A DNA stretch of 36,198 nt from a virus. The notes beneath the pieces were generated by a model. It ran no database searches, was not told the origin of the DNA, and saw nothing but the letters and a program-made list of their open reading frames with translations. The position numbers were made by a program, and so were the translations under genes. Where the stretch lies: IMG/VR virus record IMGVR_UViG_3300020202_000170, positions 1 to 36,198 of that record; one strand, written 5' to 3'. Below are positions 29,707 through 36,197 of the stretch, piece after piece. Numbering within the stretch: position 1 is the first letter of the stretch; every line of letters starts with the position of its first letter.

Positions 29707-31389
29707 CTACCAGGGCATTCCGGGAAACCCGGATGCAGTCTTGGGTCGGCCGAGCTCTCTCCGCGCTCGGATCTCATCGAGAATTCTTTGATTGGCGTCC
29801 TCGGTGTCCGCGTACGGCACCAGCATGCGATAGAGCGCGCCGTATCCGGCCGCGTCCATGTCGTGGTCGTCGCCCGTGGTGTCCCACAGGTCCGGGTTAT
29901 CGGGGTCCGCCAGCAGACCTGGGATGCTCGTGATGGGGCCCGTCTCGTCCCAGTCGCCGCCCTTGAGCTTGTAGCGGGTCTTGCACGTCGAAAACCAGCG
30001 GATGCCCGGGATGACCATCTCCCCAGCCGCGTTGGGAGTGCGGCGCCGCAGCCGGTTCCGTATCTGCTCGGCCGCGGACTCACGGCTGCGGTCCGCCTTG
30101 AAAAAGCCGGTGCCGAGGTTCTGTAGAATCTCGCCTCGCGACGGCCCCGTCTCCCCCTGTCGCGACCAAAGCGACGAGTCCATCGGGCCGTAGACGGTGG
30201 AGCAGTCGCGCAGCTCGTCCCACTCGGGCGGCACGATCAAGATCGGCTTGCCGTCGACCACCGCCGTACAGGGGCGCTTTTCGATCTCCCTGATGCGGTA
30301 GCCGAGCTCCTCGGCCGTGTGCCCCGTGACGGTCAGCGACCGGTAGCAAGTCATGTTGCCTTCGGGGTCCACCGCCCACCACTGCACGCTGGACTTGCTC
30401 GAGAACCCGTAGTCGCCGCTCTTGAACCGGAACCAGCCGTTGGGGATCGTGAACGGCTTGCAGATGTGGATCGTGGGATCCCAGTCGTCGCTGACCCACG
30501 TCCCCTCTTGCACGTCCCAGTCGTTGTCCAGGAGCGCGCGCCTGACCTCCGACCGCTTGGTCAGCAGGTTGCCTTCGTAGTTCCCGTCGCGCATGAGGGA
30601 CGGGTTGTCGTAGAGGTTCCCCGGCAGGTAGACCTGGGTGAACTCTTTCCACTTGCCGCTGCGGAGCTTGACCCGCATCTGGACCGTCTCGCGCGGGTCC
30701 GCCACCTTCACGAAACGGCGTTTCAGGTACTGCTTGGTCGCGCCGCCGACGGGGTTTGTCAGCAGCACGGTCTGGAGCTGCCGTGACAGCACCGGGTCTG
30801 GGCACCGGACGCGGGTGTCGAGCTCCTCGATCATCTTCTCGGTGAACGGCGCCGCCTCGTCGATGACCAGAAGCGTCCACTCCGGGCCGTAGAACTTCAG
30901 GTAGTCGTCGTCGTGCTCGATGCCGGCGAACTGGACGCGGTAGCCGCACGTGAACGTGCATAGCTTCTTTTGCTCGTTCCACTCGGCCGCCGGGTCAATG
31001 CGCCGGTAGTAGCGCTTGAAATCCTCGACCACCTGCAGGAGCTCGTGGCCGAGGCGGCGGAAGAAGATCGCCCAGCCCTTGCTGTGTTCGATCTCCCCCT
31101 TGGCGTGCCGGTCCATCTCCCCGAACAACTGCCGGAAGTACAGCCGCGAACCGACCGTCGTCTTTCCGGGACCAGCGCCACCGCCCGCCAGGATGTACCG
31201 CTCGGTGCGGCTCATCAGGTCTTCCTGAAAACCCAGGAACGGCGCGAACAGAACGTCCTTCGGCAGGCACGACTGACAAACCAGCCCATCGCCGTACCGA
31301 TGCACGGCCGGATCTCGGTCGCACCGGCCGCAGTAGCCGTACGGCGCCCCGTCGCGCTCGAGATAGCTGCGAACGGCCGGCGCCGTCAC
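29707..31389 (-). CDS. terL: terminase large subunit
   Basis: A 560-residue protein starting at GTG 31389 in a GTGA overlap. It has a Walker A GGGAGPGKT at residues 69-77 and Walker B LLVIDEA with D177 and E178, followed by the nuclease half. That half has GDYGFSS, VVDGKPILIV and GDDHDMDAAGY, in the positions of the RNase H-like acidic motifs. It drives ATP-dependent packaging and cleavage. An unusual N-terminal extension has C20-x2-C23 and C38-x2-C41, a zinc ribbon, before the ATPase. Confidence 0.92.
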   Translation of the reverse strand: MTAPAVRSYLERDGAPYGYCGRCDRDPAVHRYGDGLVCQSCLPKDVLFAPFLGFQEDLMSRTERYILAGGGAGPGKTTVGSRLYFRQLFGEMDRHAKGEIEHSKGWAIFFRRLGHELLQVVEDFKRYYRRIDPAAEWNEQKKLCTFTCGYRVQFAGIEHDDDYLKFYGPEWTLLVIDEAAPFTEKMIEELDTRVRCPDPVLSRQLQTVLLTNPVGGATKQYLKRRFVKVADPRETVQMRVKLRSGKWKEFTQVYLPGNLYDNPSLMRDGNYEGNLLTKRSEVRRALLDNDWDVQEGTWVSDDWDPTIHICKPFTIPNGWFRFKSGDYGFSSKSSVQWWAVDPEGNMTCYRSLTVTGHTAEELGYRIREIEKRPCTAVVDGKPILIVPPEWDELRDCSTVYGPMDSSLWSRQGETGPSRGEILQNLGTGFFKADRSRESAAEQIRNRLRRRTPNAAGEMVIPGIRWFSTCKTRYKLKGGDWDETGPITSIPGLLADPDNPDLWDTTGDDHDMDAAGYGALYRMLVPYADTEDANQRILDEIRARRELGRPKTASGFPGMPW

Positions 31390-31835
31390 TTGCGCTCCTT
31401 GGCCGTGACCTTGACGTGAAAGGTCATCGCCTCGCCCGCGTTGTCGTCGCGCACCTGGACCGAAACGGCATTCGTCGACGCCTGGGTCCGCACGTCGATG
31501 CCCACGTGAGACTCGATGGCCGTGAAGACCGCCTGGTCAGCCCCCTCCTGCGTCGCTCCTGCGCCGGCCCGATACCAAAGCGCCGCCACCTCGTGATACG
31601 ACCGCCGGCCCGACCCGAACCCGACCGCCTCGACCCGAATCCGCCAGGCACAGTCATCGGGCATGTCGGGCAGCGTGACGACGGTGGTCCACGTACCCGC
31701 GCCGTCGGTCGTCGCCGTCCCCTCGCGCACCAGTTCCAGGTTCACCTGGCCCAGCAGGTCGTTGACCGTGCCGATGATGTCGCGTTCGGTGGACCGCTCC
31801 TCACGGAGCGCCCCGCGCCGGATCGTCGACTCCAC
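31386..31835 (-). CDS. hypothetical beta-rich protein next to terminase
   Basis: A 149-residue protein starting at GTG 31835 with AAGGAG upstream, overlapping its neighbours by a base or more. It has a helical N-terminus and a beta-rich body (GTWTTVVTLPDMPDDCAWRIRVEAVGFG; VSVQVRDDNAGEAMTFHVKVTA), like a small Ig-like or jelly-roll domain. Position between small and large terminase genes is unusual. It could be a head or decoration protein, or a packaging partner. Unknown. Confidence 0.65.
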   Translation of the reverse strand: MESTIRRGALREERSTERDIIGTVNDLLGQVNLELVREGTATTDGAGTWTTVVTLPDMPDDCAWRIRVEAVGFGSGRRSYHEVAALWYRAGAGATQEGADQAVFTAIESHVGIDVRTQASTNAVSVQVRDDNAGEAMTFHVKVTAKERK

Positions 31836-32212
31836 TACTTCTCCTTCACCTCGACGATGCGCTTGGGGTCAGGTTGCTGTGCCGTCGGCATGACAACCTG
31901 GGGCCGCGTCGGCTGCTCCAGCCGCTCCGGCGCCTTGCGAATCCGCATCCCCATCCGCTCATGCGCCATACGCACCGCGTACGACGCCTGCGACATCGGG
32001 TTGCGTGCCTCGAGCATCACCTCCACTTCCTCCCGCTCGTACCCCCGGGCCCGCAACTCCTCATCCGGCAGAGCCGCCAGCGCCTCCAACTGCGCCTTGG
32101 TCATCCGAAACGACCGGTTCGCCAGCTCGCAAATCCTCTGGTCGTCCTCAGCCAGCGAAAGCACCCGGTCCCGTAGAGCGTCGATCCGCTCCTTGCGGGC
32201 CTCACTTGCCAC
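31835..32212 (-). CDS. possible terminase small subunit
   Basis: A 125-residue helical protein starting at GTG 32212. It has a basic N-terminal helix (MASEARKERIDALRDRV), a helical middle, and a Pro/Gln-rich C-terminus that ends in VKEK. The position upstream of the large terminase in the packaging operon, the size and the helical DNA-binding-like start fit a small subunit, which binds the packaging site. No clear HTH can be named and the call is contextual. Confidence 0.5.
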   Translation of the reverse strand: MASEARKERIDALRDRVLSLAEDDQRICELANRSFRMTKAQLEALAALPDEELRARGYEREEVEVMLEARNPMSQASYAVRMAHERMGMRIRKAPERLEQPTRPQVVMPTAQQPDPKRIVEVKEK

Positions 32213-32294
32213 GCTTCACCGCCTTGGCCTTGTCCGCCAGCTTGGCAAACGGACCCTTCGGCTCCGGCCTGGGCGGCGGCTTCACCGGCTTCAC
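32202..32294 (-). CDS. 30-residue basic Pro/Lys-rich microprotein
   Basis: A short frame from GTG 32294 with GAGGAGG 4 bases upstream, in a GTGA overlap with the zinc-protein stop, ending in TGA at 32202-32204 and overlapping the next gene by 11 bases. The product is MKPVKPPPRPEPKGPFAKL..., basic and Pro/Lys-rich. Its signals resemble those of the coupled genes around it. It is too short for homology by eye. It could also be only a translation-coupling bridge for the next gene. Confidence 0.5.
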   Translation of the reverse strand: MKPVKPPPRPEPKGPFAKLADKAKAVKRGK

Positions 32295-32473
32295 GCAGCC
32301 TCCTCGGCCGTCGCCTCAGCCCGCGCCTGCCGCATCCGCTCACGGTGCAGCCGCCTGTGCTCGTCGCAGTAGTACGTCTCGCTCTTCGCCGTGCAGCCCT
32401 CGTAGCCGCACAGCCCCTCCGCACGGCGATTACGCCGATACCGGTACTTCACGAGCCGCTCGTTCTCACCCAC
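32291..32473 (-). CDS. small zinc-finger protein, first gene of the late operon
   Basis: A 60-residue basic protein starting at GTG 32473, with AAGGTGG 6 bases upstream. An alternative GTG is at 32476. It has LCGYEGC, then YYCDEH, a C-x4-C...C-x2-H zinc knuckle, within basic helices (KYRYRRNRRAEG; RRLHRERMRQARAEA). Such small fingers are found near phage packaging or HNH genes. It may be a DNA-binding factor. Function unknown. Confidence 0.7.
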   Translation of the reverse strand: MGENERLVKYRYRRNRRAEGLCGYEGCTAKSETYYCDEHRRLHRERMRQARAEATAEEAA

Positions 32474-32494
32474 CACCGTCCACCTTGAAGAACT

Positions 32495-32519
32495 GTGCTG
32501 GCAATGCAATGACCAGCAC
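32495..32519. repeat. 7-bp inverted repeat ahead of the late operon
   Basis: GTGCTGG (32495-32501) and CCAGCAC (32513-32519) are reverse complements with an 11-base spacer that contains CAATG twice. It lies 22 bases ahead of the first late gene. It could be an operator or RNA hairpin. Confidence 0.75.
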
Positions 32520-32522
32520 GCA

Positions 32523-32535
32523 CGCCTATTAGGCG
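32523..32535. repeat. 13-bp palindrome ahead of the late operon
   Basis: CGCCTA-T-TAGGCG, a perfect 6-bp inverted repeat with one central base, at 32523-32535. On the plus strand it is followed by ATTTTCTATTT. The loop is too short for an RNA stem-loop, so a protein-binding site is more likely. Confidence 0.75.
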
Positions 32536-32750
32536 ATTTTCTATTTACCGGGCTGGATGGGACCCACGAGGACGGGTGCGATTTGGACGGGTCTTGGAGC
32601 GTGAGGGGGTATCGCCGGGCGCGTCGCCTCTCGTTGGGGGCCTCCCCCGGGTGCCCGGGTCAAACCGCACCCCACCCCCGTTGTCGCACACCCACCGACC
32701 CGCCTCGCCCCCTCCCGATGCTTCCCCTTGTAGGGTAAGTAACCTGCACT

Positions 32751-32764
32751 CGCGTGATTACGCG
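32751..32764. repeat. short inverted repeat in the leader
   Basis: CGCGT (32751-32755), spacer GATT, ACGCG (32760-32764). Weak by itself but part of a cluster of palindromes in the leader. Confidence 0.5.
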
Positions 32765-32809
32765 CGGTTAGCTGCTCACCTCAATGGACTATCAATCCAC
32801 TGACCCGTA

Positions 32810-32819
32810 ATTGGCCAAT
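32810..32819. repeat. 10-bp palindrome in the leader
   Basis: ATTGGCCAAT, a perfect palindrome in an AT-richer patch near the end of the regulator gene. Possible operator. Confidence 0.5.
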
Positions 32820-32904
32820 ATTCGTGGGTGCAGTGGCCAAACGGCGTCGGGGTATTCGGCGGCGTCGTTGGGGGATTTGAGCGCCATAAGGAGAGGGAGA
32901 GCGG

Positions 32905-33249
32905 CTATCTCCTCTCTTCCCCTCCATCCCGCCCAATCGCCTCAGCGAAATTCGTCACTGCCGCTGCCGTCGCGTTCTCGCTCCTCAAGAACGCCGTCAA
33001 ATCGCGCTGCTGTATGCGCCAGTGTGGATGCCCTTTGCCGCCGTCTGGCTTGGCGTGTATCGCCGTCGCTTTGAGCCAGCCTCGATGAATCCAGCGGCGT
33101 ACCGTCTCGACATGCACACCCAGCGCTGTTGCCACCTCCGAGACGCAGAACCATCGCGTTGGGCCGCGTCCTCCTCGCTGGGCCTTGTAGTAACGTGGCT
33201 CACCGTTCCACGTGTACCTATTGGGGTTGGCGTCTATAGTTGCAGCCAC
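32905..33249 (-). CDS. MerR/Xis-type helix-turn-helix regulator
   Basis: A 114-residue basic protein starting at GTG 33249. Residues 35-62 (CVSEVATALGVHVETVRRWIHRGWLK) are a winged-helix HTH of the MerR/excisionase type, and the flanking beta segment (YTWNGEPRYYKAQRG) and basic parts fit DNA contact. A TATACT lies 6 bases upstream of the start codon, so the message may be leaderless. It sits between the divergent promoters and the late operon, so it may set late expression. Excisionase function is possible but no integrase is in view. Confidence 0.8.
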   Translation of the reverse strand: MAATIDANPNRYTWNGEPRYYKAQRGGRGPTRWFCVSEVATALGVHVETVRRWIHRGWLKATAIHAKPDGGKGHPHWRIQQRDLTAFLRSENATAAAVTNFAEAIGRDGGEERR

Positions 33250-33255
33250 GTCCCC

Positions 33256-33261
33256 AGTATA
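33256..33261 (-). promoter_or_regulatory. -10 element of the regulator gene
   Basis: TATACT on the minus strand, six bases before GTG 33249, which would make transcription start at the start codon (leaderless). No good -35 is seen at the usual distance. It matches the TAnnnT pattern seen at the other probable leaderless starts here. Confidence 0.5.
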
Positions 33262-33366
33262 GCCGTCGCTCCTCGTGGCCTGACAGCCGAAGGCTAAACC
33301 GCGCGTTGGCGTTTTGGCCTCCTAACCCGGCTATCACGTTTGGCGAAATATCTCAATCAGCCCCGT

Positions 33367-33372
33367 TACAAT
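33367..33372 (+). promoter_or_regulatory. -10 element of the rightward gene pair
   Basis: TACAAT on the plus strand, six bases before ATG 33379. With no Shine-Dalgarno, a leaderless message is likely. A -35 is weak, with TTGGCG 21 bases further upstream. Confidence 0.5.
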
Positions 33373-33378
33373 CAGCGC

Positions 33379-33585
33379 ATGTATCCCGCAAAACTGGCGT
33401 GGTTGTACGGGCGGCGAACCGGTAGTTGGTACAGGGCCAAGCGCCGCAAACTCGACCAGGCCATCGCAAACGGCGCCGTACGCCGCCTGGACGCTTCCGC
33501 TGTGCTGGCAACCCCGCCGCGTGCCATCTCAGCGCCGGCCGTGAGAGAGAGCCCCAAGCCGCTCAAGCGGGTGCAGCGTGGCTAG
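33379..33585 (+). CDS. small basic hypothetical protein
   Basis: A 68-residue very basic protein starting at ATG 33379 (MYPAKLAWLYGRRTGSWYRAKRRKLDQAIANG), with many Arg and Lys and no Cys, and a Pro-rich C-terminus. No ribosome-binding site. It is divergent from the regulator gene. A DNA- or RNA-binding role is possible but unproved. Confidence 0.62.
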   Translation: MYPAKLAWLYGRRTGSWYRAKRRKLDQAIANGAVRRLDASAVLATPPRAISAPAVRESPKPLKRVQRG

Positions 33586-33847
33586 CCGGTCGTTCTGGGA
33601 ACGCCTGGAGGCGCGCAAATCGGGCGGCAAGCCCGTGGCACCATCCGAGCCGAATAAACGCCGCCAGCGCGCTCCTGATGCGTCCACGGTGGCTGGTATC
33701 GAGCGGGCGCGGTCCAGTCATGGGCCCGCATCGCCCACGGGGCTCACGGCACGTGAGCGCCGGCTCTTGGCTACGCTCGACGGCGGCTCGGCCGACGACG
33801 CTCTACGCGAGGCGATGCGGCTCGAGCAGGAGCTACGGCGCCGCTAG
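33578..33847 (+). CDS. basic hypothetical protein
   Basis: An 89-residue protein starting at GTG 33578, overlapping the previous gene by 8 bases. It has a basic, disordered Pro-rich first part and a helical C-terminus (LTARERRLLATLDGGSADDALREAMRLEQELRRR). No family. It converges on the leftward gene starting at 34065, with the stops 2 bases apart. Confidence 0.62.
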   Translation: MASRSFWERLEARKSGGKPVAPSEPNKRRQRAPDASTVAGIERARSSHGPASPTGLTARERRLLATLDGGSADDALREAMRLEQELRRR

Positions 33848-33849
33848 TT

Positions 33850-34065
33850 CTACCGCGTCCGCCCCTTGCGCTTGGAGGGCTGCTGCTGGGGCCGTGGCAG
33901 CGGGTCATCCACGCTCACCGCCAGCATTGCCGGCGCGTCCTTGGGCAGCCGCACGTTCCAGGGCCACTCGTTCAGCTTGGCGCGTATCCGCTTCATCTCG
34001 CTCTCTGGCATGTAGGGCGCCAGCGATACCGCCTCCCGCCCCTTCGCCTTGCCCTTGCGCTTCAC
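33850..34065 (-). CDS. small basic hypothetical protein
   Basis: A 71-residue protein starting at GTG 34065 in a GTGA overlap. Basic N-terminus (MKRKGKAKGREAVS) and C-terminus, with a middle KLNEWPWNVRLPKD stretch. No known motif. It is the last gene of the right-hand accessory set and converges with the plus-strand pair. Confidence 0.62.
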   Translation of the reverse strand: MKRKGKAKGREAVSLAPYMPESEMKRIRAKLNEWPWNVRLPKDAPAMLAVSVDDPLPRPQQQPSKRKGRTR

Positions 34066-34262
34066 GGTACGAGCTCCCAGTCGGTGGCGAGGATGTCATC
34101 GGCCATGGCGCCCCAAAATCCCACAGGCACCGTGTCGCCGGGTCGCAGCGACTCGATCAGTTGCCCACGCACGACGCGCACTGCCTTGTGTTCGGCCCAT
34201 TCGCGCCGCCTGAAGTATTGCCCCGTCGTGCGCGCCTCCCTCACCACCTCCACCAGCGTCAC
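34062..34262 (-). CDS. possible DUF2829/Tad2-like protein
   Basis: A 66-residue protein starting at GTG 34262, overlapping the previous stop in GTGA. It reads TLVEVVREARTTGQYFRRREW... and ends ADDILATDWELVP. The pattern of an N-terminal helix, basic R-x2-W, and a terminal D-x-A-x-DWE-V matches short DUF2829-family proteins. Some DUF2829 phage proteins (Tad2) sequester Thoeris signals. This is motif-level likeness only. Confidence 0.6.
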   Translation of the reverse strand: MTLVEVVREARTTGQYFRRREWAEHKAVRVVRGQLIESLRPGDTVPVGFWGAMADDILATDWELVP

Positions 34263-34507
34263 GGCTGGTCCTTGGCTGGCAGTTGGTCGGCCGTTACGTG
34301 GCCCGTGCCGCCGCACGTCGGACACGTCTGCGCCCCGCCCAGGTAGTCGTAATCTGACTCCAGCCGCACGACGGAAATGGACCCGCGGCCGGTAGCGCCC
34401 TCGATGTAGGCGCCGCCGTTGTGAAGGTCGAGACGCATTAGCCTGAACTTGCTCCCGTCAGACTTGCGCCGGAACCACTCACCCACGTTTTGGTATCCGA
34501 CTGACAT
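34259..34507 (-). CDS. small protein with DnaJ-like zinc motif
   Basis: An 82-residue protein starting at ATG 34507 in a TGATG overlap. It is a beta-rich first half (VGEWFRRKSDGSKFRLMRLDL) with CPTCGGTGHV near residue 62, a single CxxCxGxG knuckle as in DnaJ. It has only that pair, so zinc binding would need another partner. Function unknown. Confidence 0.65.
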   Translation of the reverse strand: MSVGYQNVGEWFRRKSDGSKFRLMRLDLHNGGAYIEGATGRGSISVVRLESDYDYLGGAQTCPTCGGTGHVTADQLPAKDQP

Positions 34508-34800
34508 CACCCCCCCTTCGCCCGCCGCTTTCGCATGAACGCCTCGGTCATGACGATGCAGTTAGGGGCGTTCCACGGCTTGAACGCGTCCGCCTGCGCC
34601 TGCGTGGCGCACTGAATCCTGCAGTTCATGAACCGCACGACCACGCCGAGCTTCTTGGGCGGGAACAGGATTCGACAGCCACGGGCCACGATGACGGCGC
34701 AGTCATAGAACGTCCCGTAGCTTAGTTTGCGCATGTCCACCGTACCTGTCAGCCGAACAACGGCCCGGGTGATGTCGTCGTGATGTCGCAGTTCGATCAC
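34507..34800 (-). CDS. hypothetical protein
   Basis: A 97-residue protein starting at GTG 34800 with GGGGAG upstream and a GTGA overlap. Four cysteines are spread out (YDCAVIVARGC; CRIQC; NCIVM). It has a beta-strand pattern that resembles a short parallel beta-helix or ladder (VVRLTGTVDMRKLSYGTFYDCAVIV; GVVVRFMNCRIQC). A possible beta-helix module. Unknown. Confidence 0.62.
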   Translation of the reverse strand: MIELRHHDDITRAVVRLTGTVDMRKLSYGTFYDCAVIVARGCRILFPPKKLGVVVRFMNCRIQCATQAQADAFKPWNAPNCIVMTEAFMRKRRAKGG

Positions 34801-35042
34801 GGCTCCCCCTTCGCCATCTCGCGGATGCGCTCGCCTAGTACAGCGCATGCGTAGTCCCATGTACCGTACTTGCCCGCCGCCTCCTCGCACACCTTCGCCG
34901 CCGCCTCCAGGACCAGCGGCGCGATGACGTCCCAGGCTGCGCGTCCCTGCGCACGGGGCGCGACGTGGCCGTCGGGCGTTGAGGCGCGAGCGATGGCGAC
35001 TGCGATGGCCTCCAGCTGTTCCCGCGTCGGCTCTAGCTTCAC
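34797..35042 (-). CDS. small helical hypothetical protein
   Basis: An 81-residue, acidic, helical protein starting at GTG 35042 in a GTGA overlap. It reads MKLEPTREQLEAIAVAIARAS..., with helices separated by Gly/Pro. No motif recognised. Confidence 0.65.
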   Translation of the reverse strand: MKLEPTREQLEAIAVAIARASTPDGHVAPRAQGRAAWDVIAPLVLEAAAKVCEEAAGKYGTWDYACAVLGERIREMAKGEP

Positions 35043-35317
35043 GTCCTCGGCTCCACGATGAAGAACTCCTCGGCGGGGATGGTCCGCACGTCGCCGTCGT
35101 TGGTCATCTCGTAATGCCCCGGCATGATGAACACGGTGCAGCCGGGGCCCGCCACGTCGAGGGCCGCTTTCAGCGTCATGAACTCGCCTCCCTCACCGAC
35201 GCTGATCCATGCGTTCTGCCGCAAGATGAGCGGCTGTGCAGGTGCGGTCTTGAGCACCGACGTGCCCGCCAGCACCGCTGCCATGCCGCTCAGGAACGCT
35301 CTGCGTGACGTGCTCAT
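35039..35317 (-). CDS. Tat-exported beta-helix-like small protein
   Basis: A 92-residue protein starting at ATG 35317 in an ATGA overlap. Residues 2-21 form a twin-arginine signal (STSRRAFLSGMAAVLAGTSV) with S-R-R-x-F-L and a hydrophobic stretch. The mature part has WISVGEGGEFMTLKAALDVAGPGCTVFIMPGHYEM, which resembles the opening of a pectin-lyase-like beta-helix and also the module in the phage beta-helix virion proteins. Folding in the cytoplasm before export is implied by the Tat signal. Function unknown. Confidence 0.72.
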   Translation of the reverse strand: MSTSRRAFLSGMAAVLAGTSVLKTAPAQPLILRQNAWISVGEGGEFMTLKAALDVAGPGCTVFIMPGHYEMTNDGDVRTIPAEEFFIVEPRT

Positions 35318-35652
35318 CGCTTTACCCGTGCCAGTAGTTCGCGGGCCGCTTCCGTTACACAGTCGTGCGGCCCTGTACGCGTGCCCTTCTGGCATTCGAC
35401 GCAGTTACGCCCCTCGGCGATGCGAGACACGAGCGCGACCAGTTCGTCATACGTCGGCTTGGGCGCCACGAAGACTGGGCCGCCGTTCGCTGCTTCCATG
35501 AGCCTGGTAAGGTGCGCGCCGATATCCACGCAGTCCTGCATCGCCCGGCTGTCGTCGTCCTCGCCCGGTTCGCGCTCGCGAGGAGACACGGACAGCAGTG
35601 CTTCGCCGTTCCCGAGTCCACTCAGCCTAACCGTTGCCCGCTTCGTGCTCAT
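35314..35652 (-). CDS. hypothetical protein with cysteine pairs
   Basis: A 112-residue protein starting at ATG 35652, overlapping neighbours by 4 bases each side. It has CVECQK and later C, and one C in the N-terminal half, in a mixed helical/beta chain (ELVALVSRIAEGRNCVEC). Possibly zinc-binding. Unknown. Confidence 0.65.
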   Translation of the reverse strand: MSTKRATVRLSGLGNGEALLSVSPREREPGEDDDSRAMQDCVDIGAHLTRLMEAANGGPVFVAPKPTYDELVALVSRIAEGRNCVECQKGTRTGPHDCVTEAARELLARVKR

Positions 35653-36197
35653 CGCCTACGGACCCCATGCTCCACGTTCACCATCCCGCACGCAAGCCCG
35701 CCCAGGCCGGTACGCATCGGGGCGGGTGGGCCGGCTCCAAGCTCGTGCAGGGCGACCGAGCGGCGCAGATACGGCGGCAGTACGGCACCGCGCCGGCCGA
35801 ACTGCGACACCTGGTCCAGCCAGATGGCCTCCTCCCTGAACACCGGACACACCCCCTCAGTCCTGCACGGCTCCTTCGGCGTACACCCAGGAGCGCAGCG
35901 GGGCGTGGCGGGCGCGGGCTTGCCGGCCGCAGCCCTGGCCTTGTCGTAATCCTGCATGGCCTTTTGCAGCGCCTCGGCCTTCCCCTCATCAGGGCCGGGG
36001 ACGGGGCCGCCCACGCAATCCGCAACAGGCAGGCCGCCAATGGCGTAGCGAACGAAGTGCATCGAGTCGCTCTTCCAGGCGTCAAGCTCGACCTCGCCGC
36101 CACCTGTCAGAACGCCCGTGGCGCGGCCTACGTAGTGAATGCCGTTGTGGTTGAACTCGTACCACTCGCCCTTCTCGAACGTCACCGACCCCTTCAC
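35649..36197 (-). CDS. hypothetical protein at the right edge
   Basis: A 182-residue frame reaching the last bases of the window. The GTG at 36197 (MKGSVTFEKGEWYEFNHNG) may be the true start but the upstream sequence is cut off, so the gene may be longer. Residues 1-60 are beta-rich. CAPGC, C and C follow near residue 103, then a basic helical end. Function unknown. Confidence 0.6.
   Translation of the reverse strand: MKGSVTFEKGEWYEFNHNGIHYVGRATGVLTGGGEVELDAWKSDSMHFVRYAIGGLPVADCVGGPVPGPDEGKAEALQKAMQDYDKARAAAGKPAPATPRCAPGCTPKEPCRTEGVCPVFREEAIWLDQVSQFGRRGAVLPPYLRRSVALHELGAGPPAPMRTGLGGLACGMVNVEHGVRRR

Larger units (their letters stand above)
32474..32904. other. non-coding leader with inverted repeats
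   Basis: About 430 bases with no gene I can support on either strand. It carries several inverted repeats (listed separately) and a C/G-rich part around 32,636-32,660. An AT-richer part runs near 32,740-32,830, including a 10-bp palindrome ATTGGCCAAT (32810-32819). It lies between the regulator gene and the late operon and so could hold the late promoter and its operators. I found no convincing -35/-10 pair on the minus strand. Confidence 0.6.

Noticed and set aside
32760-32830. A tRNA-like element with a TGGA-CTATCAA-TCCA stem-loop
   Set aside because: The 7-base loop looks like an anticodon loop, but there is no T-arm GTTCGANNC, no D-arm consensus and no acceptor stem.
32828-33088. A plus-strand frame in the regulator region
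   Set aside because: It is antisense to the clear HTH protein at 32905-33249 and has a low-complexity, Cys/Pro-rich product with no RBS.
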